A stretch of 63,032 nucleotides of DNA from JAMOAW01 sp039908535 (GTDB taxonomy: Bacteria; Pseudomonadota; Magnetococcia; Magnetococcales; JADFZT01), in NCBI GenBank assembly GCA_039908535.1, contig JAMOAW010000038.1, positions 1 to 63,032 on the forward strand, read 5' to 3'. Made by a program: the position numbers and the translations under genes. A model generated the notes under the pieces. It was not told the origin of the DNA and did not search any database. It worked only from the letters and a program-made list of their open reading frames with translations. Of the stretch, positions 44,497-53,330 are shown in pieces; the stretch's first letter is position 1, and the number at the start of each line of letters is the position of its first letter.

Positions 44497-46419
44497 GACC
44501 ACTTTGTTGGCCTCCTCAGAGAGAAATAATTTATCTAAATATTCGAACATTTGCGCTCGTAACGATTGAAAATCTTCCATCTCCTGGATGGCCTGATCGG
44601 TTTGAGACTTGGCGATTTTACCCACAATAGAGCGAGCGGTTTCGTGGACTTTCATGTGGGTGCGACCTAAATCTTGAAACAACACAATATGGCCAAATTT
44701 TTTTGTCCCTTCCGAATCATACCATTTGCCAAAAACACATTCATGGCCGCTGGCCACCTCTTCCGGTTTTAAATGGGCGCGACCACGGATGACATGCTCC
44801 AGCTTACCTAGCCATTTGAGGTGAGCGTTTTTCACCGCGTGGACATCAAAGGCCACCGATTTATTTGTAATAGCAGACTCTCCATGCGCATGCAAAGAGG
44901 CGTTGATCTCTTGGATCACCGTGGTCAACATGCCCGCATGATGAATAGACCCAGTTAAAAAGCCAAGGAGTTCCAAAGATTTTATTACCATTTTTTGCAC
45001 ATTGATCGAAGCGATAAAAATTTCTTCCGCCCCAATTTGCAAGGCATCGGCTTTTTCTTGGGCACTCAGGCTCTCTTGGGCCACATTGCTAGCCCCAGAA
45101 GAGACATTGGCCGCCGAACGGGCGATCTCGTTAGTGCCGGCCGCCGCTTCAATCGCCGACCTCGCCACCTCCTGAGAGGCTAAAGAGAGTTCGGCAGCGT
45201 TGCGGGTCACTTCATCGGTAGCCAAGGTCACGTTGTGCATGGATTTGGAAATATGGCCCACCGCACGGGCTTGATCATCAATAGAGCAGGTAATTTTATG
45301 ATTTGTTTGAGAAATTTCTTCAATTAATATGGTAATCCCACGGGTGGCATCGGCGGCTTCCCGGGTTTTAATTTGAATCTCTCGTGTTTTATCATAAATC
45401 ATATTGGTGGCTTCAGCGGTCTGTCTGGCCAAATCTTTGACCTCATTGGCCACCACTGCAAACCCTTTGCCCGCCGCACCTGCCCCGGCCGCTTCAATGG
45501 AGGCATTTAAGGCCAACATGTTGGTCTGTTCAGCAATGGTATTGATCAATCCCACCACCTTGCCAATTTCGTCAGCTGTGACGGCAAGATTGTCCATAAA
45601 AATAAGCGTCGATTGGGCGTTTTGATTGGCTTTTTCAGAACGATTATCGGCCAGTCTACACTGTTCACGAACCCGCTCTAAAGAGGTCGTCATCTCAACT
45701 ATCGCTTCAGAAACAGAGCTAACAGAGTGATTGACCTGCCCTAAACTGGTGTTCACATTTTCAATATTGGCACTCATCTGTTCAGCAGCAGACGCCATGG
45801 TACTAACGTTCACACTCGCCTCTTCAGTGGCCGCCGCAATGGCCGATACATTTTCCGATAACTCGGTGGCAACAAATGAGACGGTGTCTATGTTCTGTTT
45901 CACGGCATCAATTTGAACTTTTAATTTTTGCGATTCATTATCTAAAACATCATTAACCTGAAGAACCTCTTTACTTAAATTGATCGTGGCTTGAGAATCA
46001 TCGGACAATAAATCTTTCAAGGGAATGAGTTCAGTGACCACCGCGCGCACGCTCTCGGCTTGCAAACTCTCTTTACGCAAAGATTGAATGATATGTTTTC
46101 TTAAAAGATCAATGTAGGGACCCATTCTGCCATCTAAATCGCTAAAACAAAAGTGCAGATCGCCTTCGTGGGTTAATTTTTGCAATCGGTCGATGAACTG
46201 ATTGTTTTTCGCATAAAGCACCCATCCCTGCCATCCTAAAAAAAGCAGAGCAAGCACCGTAACACCCAATTCGACGGTGAGTATGACGGCAATGTTCCCT
46301 ATAAAAAACTGACTTAATAAAAGGAAAAATAAAATTATAAAAAAAATTCCTGCCAAAATCAGCGTATGCTGAAGACTCAAATGTTGTCCTAGCCTAAAAA
46401 GGTATGTTTTAAATGACAT
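44494..46419 (-). CDS. Chemoreceptor with C-terminal CZB domain
   Basis: The protein has 641 aa from the ATG at 46419 (GGGGA upstream). Two closely spaced membrane helices (about 20-70) leave almost no periplasmic domain, so it senses from inside. A long methyl-accepting domain has the tip AAGAGAAGKGFAVVANEVKDLARQT. A C-terminal CZB zinc-binding domain (about 540-610) has His in HLKWLGKL, Cys in ECVFGKWYD, and His in RTHMKVH. It probably reports zinc or oxidant levels to CheA. Confidence 0.92.
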   Translation of the reverse strand: MSFKTYLFRLGQHLSLQHTLILAGIFFIILFFLLLSQFFIGNIAVILTVELGVTVLALLFLGWQGWVLYAKNNQFIDRLQKLTHEGDLHFCFSDLDGRMGPYIDLLRKHIIQSLRKESLQAESVRAVVTELIPLKDLLSDDSQATINLSKEVLQVNDVLDNESQKLKVQIDAVKQNIDTVSFVATELSENVSAIAAATEEASVNVSTMASAAEQMSANIENVNTSLGQVNHSVSSVSEAIVEMTTSLERVREQCRLADNRSEKANQNAQSTLIFMDNLAVTADEIGKVVGLINTIAEQTNMLALNASIEAAGAGAAGKGFAVVANEVKDLARQTAEATNMIYDKTREIQIKTREAADATRGITILIEEISQTNHKITCSIDDQARAVGHISKSMHNVTLATDEVTRNAAELSLASQEVARSAIEAAAGTNEIARSAANVSSGASNVAQESLSAQEKADALQIGAEEIFIASINVQKMVIKSLELLGFLTGSIHHAGMLTTVIQEINASLHAHGESAITNKSVAFDVHAVKNAHLKWLGKLEHVIRGRAHLKPEEVASGHECVFGKWYDSEGTKKFGHIVLFQDLGRTHMKVHETARSIVGKIAKSQTDQAIQEMEDFQSLRAQMFEYLDKLFLSEEANKVV

Positions 46420-46439
46420 TGAAATCCCCATTTATTTTA

Positions 46440-46593
46440 GAACATAATGCCCTGCGGGCAAAAAAAACCAAAGGCCAAACCCTGGGGGATGAATCCCCCA
46501 GACCCCCTCTTTTTTTTAAGAATTAAAAGAAAAGGGTGGGGGGGATTGGGGGGCGGTTCTCCGCCCCCCAAGGTCTTATATTTTCGAATACAT
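46440..46593 (-). repeat. Family A repeat
   Basis: Full inverted copy upstream of the chemoreceptor, from GAACATAATGCCCTGCGGGC to TTTTCGAATACAT. Confidence 0.85.
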
Positions 46594-46599
46594 CAAAGA

Positions 46600-46621
46600 A
46601 AGGCCGACACAAGCCGGCCTT
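46600..46621 (-). terminator. Terminator of the small gene at 46675-46842
   Basis: AAGGCCG and CGGCCTT form a 7-bp stem; read on the minus strand it is followed by TTCTTT. Confidence 0.6.
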
Positions 46622-46674
46622 ATCTATTAAATATTTCCAATTTTATATTCACATAAAGTCAACATATTACGCGG

Positions 46675-46842
46675 CTAAAGATCGGCAGAAGGTACCCCAA
46701 AAAAATTGTGAAATTTACGCCCTGTTTTGTGTTTATGTAGTTGAAAATATTTATCGGTATGATCCCGTGGCAATGCCGCATGATAGGCCTTAAAAACCAC
46801 CCAAAACAAAAAAGCAACTGGAATTAAATTGATTAGACTCAT
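46675..46842 (-). CDS. Small membrane protein, 55 aa
   Basis: The gene starts MSLINLIPVAFLFWVVFKAY and ends FFGVPSADL. GGAGG stands seven bases before the ATG, and a hairpin terminator follows 53 bp after the stop, so it is very likely translated. It has one hydrophobic N-terminal helix and a basic, histidine-rich cytoplasmic part. I recognise no family. It occupies most of a gap that would otherwise look empty. Confidence 0.6.
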   Translation of the reverse strand: MSLINLIPVAFLFWVVFKAYHAALPRDHTDKYFQLHKHKTGRKFHNFFGVPSADL

Positions 46843-46970
46843 GAACACGCCTCCATAACGTCGCCTTCCTCATTTACCGGAAAAGGCTGATTGTGTAAAA
46901 AAACAATTAGGATATGATGCACCAAAAAAAGGCAAAAAAAAGGAAAAAAATATATTTTTTACAAAAAAAA

Positions 46971-47002
46971 AAAAATGGTCGTTGCAATGAACGACCATTT
47001 TT
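46971..47002. terminator. Probable groEL terminator
   Basis: AAAAATGGTCGTT and AACGACCATTTTT form a 13-bp stem around GCAATG, with T- or A-runs on both sides. It lies 236 bp beyond the groEL stop with a repeat in between. Confidence 0.75.
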
Positions 47003-47020
47003 TTATCCAATGGATTATGA

Positions 47021-47231
47021 GGTACCACCACATTTAAGTGTGGACGATCAACGAGTGCCTGAACAAAAAGCAAAGTCAAGACCTTGGGGGATGGCATCCC
47101 CCAATCCCCCTGCTTTTTGAAGGAAGCAAAACCGAGGTCAAAAGCAAAAGCAAAACCCTGGGGGCAATCCCCCAGACCCCTTTTTTTTTAAGACCTTGGG
47201 GACGGTTCTGGGCTCCCCAAGGTCTTGCTTT
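47021..47231 (-). repeat. Family B repeat joined to A fragment
   Basis: Starts GGTACCACCACATTTAAGTG, has the GGGGGATGGCATCCCCC and CTGGGGGCAATCCCCCAG hairpins. It then passes into an A-like end GGGGACGGTTCTGGGCTCCCC without a second GGTACC. Confidence 0.8.
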
Positions 47232-47237
47232 TATGGA

Positions 47238-48878
47238 TTACATACCCATCCCATCCATACCACCACCGCCGCCACCTGGCATCATGGGCGCATCCTTCTT
47301 GGGAATTTCCGCGACCATGGCCTCGGTTGTGATCATCAAAGCGGCCACAGAAGCAGCGGCTTGCAGGGCGTGACGAACCACCTTGGTGGGGTCAATAACA
47401 CCACGAACGACCAAATTTGTAAACTCATCCTTGGCGGCATCAAAGCCAAAAGCCACATTGCTGTTTTCCAAAATTTTCGCCACCACCACCGAACCTTCGG
47501 CACCCGCATTCTCAGCGATGATCCGAACCGGCTCTTCTAAAGCCCGACGCACGATACGAATACCGGTTTTTTGATCATCATTGTCGCTGGTCAAACCTTC
47601 CAATGCCTTTTGGGAACGCAACAAAGCCACACCACCCCCAGGAACAATGCCCTCTTCGACCGCAGCACGCGTGGCATGGAGAGCGTCGTCAACCCGATCT
47701 TTACGCTCTTTCACTTCCACTTCGGTTGCACCACCCACTTTGATAACCGCCACGCCACCAGCCAGCTTGGCCAGACGCTCTTGTAGTTTTTCTTTGTCAT
47801 AATCAGAAGTGGTCTCTTCGATCTGCGCCCGAATTTGATTGACACGAGCCTTGATCTCATCGCCGCTGCCGCTGCCATCAATGATGGTGGTCACATCTTT
47901 GGCAATAATGATGGATTTAGCGCGACCCAACATATCTGGGGTAACATTCTCCAACTTGACACCGACATCTTCACTGGCCACAGTGCCGCCTGTTAAAATA
48001 GCGATATCTTCCAACATGGCTTTGCGCCGATCACCAAAACCAGGGGCCTTGACCGCACACACTTTCAAACCACCACGCAACTTGTTGACCACCAAGGTTG
48101 CCAGGGCTTCGCCCTCGACATCTTCGGCGATAATCAACAATGGACGAGCCGCTTGTACGACACTTTCGAGAACGGGGAGAATTTGTTGCAGGCTAGAGAC
48201 CTTTTTCTCCACGAGCAAAATAAAAGGGTCATCCATTTCGACCAACATTTTTTCGGCATTGGTGACAAAATAGGGAGAGAGATAACCACGATCAAACTGC
48301 ATCCCTTCCACCACATCCAATGTGGTCTCTAAGCCTTTGGCCTCCTCAACGGTGATAACCCCCTCTTTGCCCACTTTATCCATGGCTTCGGCAATCATTT
48401 TGCCGATTTCAGGATCGTTGTTGGAGGAGATGGTCCCCACTTGCGAAATCTCTTCAGAACTGGTCACCTCTTTGGAGAGGGTTTTTAAATTGGCTACAGC
48501 GGCTTCAACGGCGGTATCAATGCCGCGTTTAAGATCCATGGGGTTCATGCCTGCGGCAACGGCCTTCATCCCTTCACGAATAATGGCCTGGGCCAACACC
48601 GTGGCGGTCGTGGTGCCATCACCCGCATTGTCTGCGGTCTTGGAGGCCACTTCACGGAGCATTTGCGCACCCATGTTTTCAAATTTGTCTTCTAGTTCGA
48701 TCTCTTTGGCCACCGTAACGCCATCTTTGGTCACCCGAGGGGAGCCCCAAGATTTATCTAAAACCACGTTGCGACCTTTTGGTCCCAACGTCACCTTGAC
48801 GGTGTTGGCCAAAATATTCACCCCATCAAGCAGTTTGCTACGCGCACTCTCACTAAATTTTACTTCTTTAGCTGCCAT
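47238..48878 (-). CDS. groL: 60-kDa chaperonin GroEL
   Basis: The protein has 546 aa, full length. Typical blocks: TLGPKGRNVVLDKSWG, DGTTTATVLAQAI with the ATP-binding Asp, and the C-terminal GGM-type tail (GGGMDGMGM). It folds proteins in the GroES-capped chamber. It is 71 bp downstream of groES in one operon under CIRCE control. Confidence 0.98.
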   Translation of the reverse strand: MAAKEVKFSESARSKLLDGVNILANTVKVTLGPKGRNVVLDKSWGSPRVTKDGVTVAKEIELEDKFENMGAQMLREVASKTADNAGDGTTTATVLAQAIIREGMKAVAAGMNPMDLKRGIDTAVEAAVANLKTLSKEVTSSEEISQVGTISSNNDPEIGKMIAEAMDKVGKEGVITVEEAKGLETTLDVVEGMQFDRGYLSPYFVTNAEKMLVEMDDPFILLVEKKVSSLQQILPVLESVVQAARPLLIIAEDVEGEALATLVVNKLRGGLKVCAVKAPGFGDRRKAMLEDIAILTGGTVASEDVGVKLENVTPDMLGRAKSIIIAKDVTTIIDGSGSGDEIKARVNQIRAQIEETTSDYDKEKLQERLAKLAGGVAVIKVGGATEVEVKERKDRVDDALHATRAAVEEGIVPGGGVALLRSQKALEGLTSDNDDQKTGIRIVRRALEEPVRIIAENAGAEGSVVVAKILENSNVAFGFDAAKDEFTNLVVRGVIDPTKVVRHALQAAASVAALMITTEAMVAEIPKKDAPMMPGGGGGGMDGMGM

Positions 48879-48949
48879 TTTAATTACAACTCCTCGTTAT
48901 TTAAGTAACGTATGATAGATTTATTGTTTTGAGCGACTCACGAGTTGGA

Positions 48950-49243
48950 CTATTTTAAAATTCCCATGATGTCCGATTCGCGCATGATCAACAGCTCTTC
49001 GCCATCAATCTTGACTTCGGTGCCCGCATATTTAGCAAACAAGACGATATCACCAACTTTGACATCCATATCACGTAATTTGCCATCTTCTCCCACAAGC
49101 CCCTTACCCACCGCCAAAACTTCTCCCTGAATCGGTTTTTCCTTTGCAGTATCTGGAATGATAATGCCCGTAGCGGTTTTGGCTTCCTGCTCCAAACGTT
49201 TGACTAAAACCCGATCATGAAGTGGACGTAACTTCGATTTCAT
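48950..49243 (-). CDS. groS: 10-kDa co-chaperonin GroES
   Basis: The protein has 97 aa. The sequence LRPLHDRVLVKRLE opens it, the mobile loop is TATGIIIPDTAKEKP, and it ends LLIMRESDIMGILK. It caps GroEL. Its leader is unusually long (about 240 nt) because a family A repeat lies between it and the promoter. Confidence 0.98.
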   Translation of the reverse strand: MKSKLRPLHDRVLVKRLEQEAKTATGIIIPDTAKEKPIQGEVLAVGKGLVGEDGKLRDMDVKVGDIVLFAKYAGTEVKIDGEELLIMRESDIMGILK

Positions 49244-49324
49244 TGCGACTTCCCTCGTTTTATTAAGTTCAATATTTGGTTCCTAAAGGGAACCAGACCC
49301 TCGTGTGGTGATCACACGTTTAAA

Positions 49325-49470
49325 AACATGATGCCCTTGGGCAAAAAAATCAAAACCCTGGGGGATGAATCCCCCAGCCCCCCCTCTTTTTTTTTAAGAA
49401 TTAAAAAAAAAAGTGAGGGTATTGGGGAGCGGTTCTGGGCCCCCCCAAGATCTTGATTTTTATTTTTCCA
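49325..49470 (-). repeat. Family A repeat in groESL leader
   Basis: Inverted copy, somewhat degraded (GCCCTTGGGC end, GGAGCGGTTCTGGGCCCCCC), ending TTTTTCCAGAATAT. It lies downstream of the promoter and operator, so it should be transcribed. Confidence 0.85.
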
Positions 49471-49482
49471 GAATATACCCAA

Positions 49483-49509
49483 TTAGCACTCTCTCTGCTT
49501 GAGTGCTAA
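49483..49509 (-). promoter_or_regulatory. CIRCE operator (HrcA binding site)
   Basis: TTAGCACTC-N9-GAGTGCTAA is a perfect match to the CIRCE inverted repeat that HrcA binds to repress groESL. It overlaps the -10 region of the promoter. Confidence 0.95.
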
Positions 49510-49535
49510 TGTATGCATCATAAAATGGGTGTCAA
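49508..49535 (-). promoter_or_regulatory. groESL sigma70 promoter
   Basis: On the minus strand TTGACA (49530-49535) and TACATT (49508-49513) are 16 bp apart. The -35 box overlaps the hflX stop codon, and the -10 box borders the CIRCE element, which is the usual arrangement. Confidence 0.75.
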
Positions 49536-50737
49536 GAGTCTGCTTGAAATTTTTTTATTTCGACGGCCAATCGTCCAGCCACAGCGGCAGGGAGTGCCAC
49601 GGTCATAACCGTCCAATCGTCGGTATCCGTGCGTTGTAACACCCGTCCTTCTTGGTATAATCGGGCGATAAAAGCCCCTTCCGTTTGAGGGATATGCAGA
49701 CAAAAGGGACGCATGGTGCTGGTCGCTTCTTGTTCGATCAAAGCCAGAAGTTCGGCAATACCACTCCCGGTATGGGCGGAAATCAGCACTTTTTTTGTAT
49801 GGATATCGTTGCCAATATCCTCAGCAATAGGAGAGGTATCGATGCGCTGGTCTATCTTGTTAAAAAGGGTCAGCATAGGCTTATTTTCAGCACCCAACTC
49901 ACCCAACACTTTAAGAACGGCTTGTTTTTGTTCTGGCCAATGGTCATCGGAATAATCCACCACATGCAGCAAAAGATCGGCTTCGTTCACCTCTTCCAAG
50001 GTGGAACGAAAGGCGGCTATCAACTGATGGGGTAAATCCCGTATAAAGCCAACGGTATCGGATAAAATAATGCGACTCCCCCCTGGCAAAACCACCAAAC
50101 GCATGGTGGGATCTAGGGTGGCAAACAGTTTATCCGCCACCTCCACATCGGCCCTTGCCAATCGATTAAAAAGAGTGGATTTCCCCGCATTCGTATAACC
50201 CACCAATGCCACACTATAAAAAGGCACCTCGCGTCTGGGGTTACGATGCAACGTTCGCGTGCGCTGGACCTCTATGAGGGCCTTCTTGATTTTATCTATT
50301 TGGACGCGAATTAAACGGCGATCTACCTCAATTTGCGTCTCTCCCGCGCCCGCCCGCAGACCAACACCGCCGCGTTGACGTTCCAGATGGGTCCAGCTGC
50401 GCACCAAACGAGACTGCTGATAGAGCAACATGGCCAATTCCACCTGGAGCCGCCCCTCGCGAGTACGCGCCCGCGCCGCAAAGATATCCAATATCAAACC
50501 AGAACGATCTACCACCTTGGCTTTCCAGGCCCGTTCTAAATTGCGTTGTTGAACGGGCGAAAGAGGTCCATTCACCATGACGACCTCTATTTCCTGTTCC
50601 ATAACCATAGCACCCAGTCGCTCAACCCCCCCCTTGCCAAGCCATGTCGAAGGGGAAACCCTGGAGAGATTGACCAACTCTTGGCTCACCACCTCCAACC
50701 CGGCGGTGGTGACCAAATGGGTAAACTCCACGGCCAA
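49532..50737 (-). CDS. hflX: Ribosome-splitting GTPase HflX, start unclear
   Basis: The frame is open from a GTG at 50737 (401 aa). Homology-like sequence continues upstream of it without a stop: RALLLQPVTSSKEREQAERL fits HflX N-termini. That extended frame reaches back to the hfq TGA at 50828 without any ATG, GTG or TTG in a suitable place. Motifs: HLERQRGGVGLRAGAGETQ, the G1 loop VGYTNAGKSTLFN, SDTVGFIRDLPH and TLFNKIDQ. HflX rescues stalled ribosomes after heat stress. The true start could be ATT or CTG, or an indel may have removed it. It follows hfq, as in many proteobacteria. Confidence 0.9.
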   Translation of the reverse strand: MAVEFTHLVTTAGLEVVSQELVNLSRVSPSTWLGKGGVERLGAMVMEQEIEVVMVNGPLSPVQQRNLERAWKAKVVDRSGLILDIFAARARTREGRLQVELAMLLYQQSRLVRSWTHLERQRGGVGLRAGAGETQIEVDRRLIRVQIDKIKKALIEVQRTRTLHRNPRREVPFYSVALVGYTNAGKSTLFNRLARADVEVADKLFATLDPTMRLVVLPGGSRIILSDTVGFIRDLPHQLIAAFRSTLEEVNEADLLLHVVDYSDDHWPEQKQAVLKVLGELGAENKPMLTLFNKIDQRIDTSPIAEDIGNDIHTKKVLISAHTGSGIAELLALIEQEATSTMRPFCLHIPQTEGAFIARLYQEGRVLQRTDTDDWTVMTVALPAAVAGRLAVEIKKFQADS

Positions 50738-50827
50738 ACGTTCAGCCTGTTCGCGTTCTTTAGAAGATGTGACGGGCTGTAGTAACAGAGCCCGTTGAAT
50801 GGGGGATTTGGTTTCGATTAGCGCGAC

Positions 50828-51058
50828 TCAATCTTCATCTGGAATATCCACGGCTCGCAAGGGCATAACCGTAGAAATGGCGTGTTTAAAGACCAATTGG
50901 GTGACATTTTTTTTCAAAAGCACGCAATAATTATCGTAGGAGACAATAGTCCCCTCCAGTTTAATACCATTGACCAAAAAAATGGTCACTGGAATACGCT
51001 CCTTACGAAGTGTATTCAAAAATGGATCTTGCATATTCTTCCCTGAAGCAGCTGCCAT
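50828..51058 (-). CDS. hfq: RNA chaperone Hfq
   Basis: The protein has 76 aa from the ATG at 51058, which has GGGGG six bases upstream; a GTG at 51064 is too close to that site. Sm1 (DPFLNTLRKERIPVTIFLVNG) and Sm2 (VFKHAISTVMP) motifs are intact, including the KH of the proximal RNA site. It pairs small RNAs with mRNAs. It lies between miaA and hflX in the classical order, with a repeat separating it from miaA. Confidence 0.97.
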   Translation of the reverse strand: MAAASGKNMQDPFLNTLRKERIPVTIFLVNGIKLEGTIVSYDNYCVLLKKNVTQLVFKHAISTVMPLRAVDIPDED

Positions 51059-51101
51059 GACCACCCCCTTTTCGGGTTATTATTATTGTGTATTGCGTAT
51101 C

Positions 51102-51251
51102 TGATGCCCTGCGGGCAAAAAAAAGCCGAAATCAAAACCCTGGGGGATGAATCCCCCAGACCCCCTCTTTTTTTTAATAATTAAAAAAAAATGAGAGGAA
51201 TTGGGGACGGTTCTACCCCCCAAGCGCTCGCTTTTTATTTCTCTGATACAT
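51102..51251 (-). repeat. Family A repeat between miaA and hfq
   Basis: Inverted copy from TGATGCCCTGCGGGC to TCTGATACAT, with the second hairpin partly degraded (GGGGACGGTTCTACCCCCC). Confidence 0.8.
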
Positions 51252-51275
51252 TTAAACTATAAACTGATTTTTATC

Positions 51276-52205
51276 TCATTTAAAGTCTCTTTGGCTTAGA
51301 AAGGCGGAGACGTGCGCAATTATTTTTTCTGGCTCATCTGGAGAGAACCAGAACAGGTTGGCTTCGCGGTTAAACCAAGTTAATTGCCGTTTGGCATAGC
51401 GACGACTCTCCTGTTTGCCCAAAGCAATGGCCTGTTGCAGGGTGAGTTCACCATCGATATGACGCAAGAGTTGACGATACCCTACCGCTTTTAAAGCAGG
51501 CAAATTCCGTTGATAAGAGGCCAAGGTCCGAACCTCTTCCAACAATCCAAGGGCCATCATCTGATCAAAACGCGCCTCTATGCGGGCATAGAGGATCTCT
51601 CGTGGCCAATGCATGGCCAATTTTAAAATGGGAAAATGTGGACCAGGGAGTTGACGTTGTTGCCACTCGGTAAGGGTAAAACCCGAAGAGAGATAAACCC
51701 CCAAACCACGACGAATGCGTTGCCAATCGTTTACAGTCACTTTAGCGGCAAAAACAGGGTCTACGTCACACAAAAATTGATGCAAAGCAGGCAACCCTTC
51801 TTGCTCTTTACGAAGGATCAACTGCTGATAAATCTCCTCTGGCACCGGGGGGGTGGCCGCCAATCCTTGTTCGACAGCTCGAAAATAGAGCCCACTGCCC
51901 CCCACAAACAACAAAATACCCCCCCTGGCTTGACACGATTGAATCACCTCAAGGGCCATCTGATGGTAACGCCCCACTGAAAAGGGTTCGTCTGGTTCAA
52001 CCACGTCAAGTAAATGGTGCTTAACCGCCGCCCGCTCTAGCAGGGATGGTTTGGCCGAACCAATTTCCAAACCACGATACACCTGTACCGAATCGGCATT
52101 GACAATTTCCATATGGAACGCCTGAGCCAGACGTAACGCCAAATCCGTTTTGCCGGAAGCCGTCGGTCCCATTAAAAAAATGAGGGGTAACCTGGAGAGG
52201 GTCAA
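51276..52205 (-). CDS. miaA: tRNA dimethylallyltransferase
   Basis: The protein has 309 aa from a TTG at 52205; no ATG is available in frame. The P-loop is MGPTASGKTDLAL, then NADSVQVYRGLEIGSAKPS and GGSGLYFRA. The C-terminal YAKRQLTWFNR is typical. It adds the isopentenyl group to A37 of tRNAs reading UNN codons. It follows rsgA by 13 bp. Confidence 0.96.
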   Translation of the reverse strand: MTLSRLPLIFLMGPTASGKTDLALRLAQAFHMEIVNADSVQVYRGLEIGSAKPSLLERAAVKHHLLDVVEPDEPFSVGRYHQMALEVIQSCQARGGILLFVGGSGLYFRAVEQGLAATPPVPEEIYQQLILRKEQEGLPALHQFLCDVDPVFAAKVTVNDWQRIRRGLGVYLSSGFTLTEWQQRQLPGPHFPILKLAMHWPREILYARIEARFDQMMALGLLEEVRTLASYQRNLPALKAVGYRQLLRHIDGELTLQQAIALGKQESRRYAKRQLTWFNREANLFWFSPDEPEKIIAHVSAFLSQRDFK

Positions 52206-52218
52206 TGCGCGTCTGCCA

Positions 52219-53256
52219 TTATCGCGTGGCTTCTTCCTCTAATAGCGAGGCAACAATCCGCTGCAAACTGTCCAAACGCCACTGCTGAACATCCCCTTTG
52301 CGAATGGCAAAATGGACCGCGCAATCCGGTTCTTGGAGGTGTCGACAATCCTTAAAACGACAGGTGGAAACTAAAGGTGCAATATCTCGAAAATGCCAAA
52401 CCGCTTGTGAGGCCTCAACCCCAAACAGACCAAAGGCACGTATTCCGGGGGAATCAATCAATTGTCCCCCTTTGGGAAGATGATAAAGTTTGGTGACGGT
52501 GGTCGTTTGCCGCCCCCTTCCCGTACTCTCCGCCACCGCGCCAATTTTTAAAGTTGAGCAGTCAATCCAACGGGCAATCAACGACGACTTGCCAACCCCG
52601 GAAGGCCCCACAAAAACAGAAGTTTGCCCCCCTAAAACCGCCTCTAATGTTTCCAAGCCCAGACCAGTTTCCACCGAAACGGTCAAGATCACATATCCCA
52701 TCGACCCATAGGTGACCAGGGCATTTTCCACAGCCACAGCGTCGTGGGGAAGATCAATTTTATTGATGACAATCATGGCTTGAATATCGGCCGCCCCTGC
52801 CGCAACCAAATAACGATCGATCAAACCGGTATTCAATTGTGGAGCCGAGGCGGTGATCACCAATAAATCCACGTTGGCCGCCAACGTCAATCGTTTGCGA
52901 TACGCCCCAGGTCGGCGCAAAACCGATACCCGTGGCATCAATGTTTCAATCACCCCTTGTTCTCCATCCCCAAAGGGCCGCCAAATCACCCGGTCACCAC
53001 ACACCGGTTCCTCCTCAATGGTTTCGCGAATGGCGCACCGATAACGGTGCCCCTGAACATCTTCAACCTCGGCATTTAAACCAAAATGGGCGATGATCAA
53101 ACCATTCTGAGGCTCGCCCAAGGCGTTCATCTCCCAAGATTGCAACAATTTTTGCTGTTTGCCCCGGGCATGATCCATTCTACGCTGGGCAATGGCATGA
53201 ATGCGCTCATGTTGACGATTGGTGAGTTGTTGCGAAATATTTTTTTTGCGTGGCAT
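52219..53256 (-). CDS. rsgA: Ribosome biogenesis GTPase RsgA
   Basis: The protein has 345 aa. An OB-fold N-terminal part is followed by a circularly permuted GTPase with motifs in the order G4 (VINKIDL), G1 (FVGPSGVGKSSLI) and G3 (LIDSPGIRAF). A C-terminal zinc knuckle follows (CRFKDCRHLQEPDCAV). It checks 30S subunit maturation. It heads the rsgA-miaA-hfq-hflX group and is divergent from the CitE-like gene. Confidence 0.96.
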   Translation of the reverse strand: MPRKKNISQQLTNRQHERIHAIAQRRMDHARGKQQKLLQSWEMNALGEPQNGLIIAHFGLNAEVEDVQGHRYRCAIRETIEEEPVCGDRVIWRPFGDGEQGVIETLMPRVSVLRRPGAYRKRLTLAANVDLLVITASAPQLNTGLIDRYLVAAGAADIQAMIVINKIDLPHDAVAVENALVTYGSMGYVILTVSVETGLGLETLEAVLGGQTSVFVGPSGVGKSSLIARWIDCSTLKIGAVAESTGRGRQTTTVTKLYHLPKGGQLIDSPGIRAFGLFGVEASQAVWHFRDIAPLVSTCRFKDCRHLQEPDCAVHFAIRKGDVQQWRLDSLQRIVASLLEEEATR

Positions 53257-53330
53257 ATGGACGTAAAATATTATACAAAGAGAGTATAGAAATTTGTTTT
53301 AAACTTTATGTTACAAAAGGTTAATATTAC

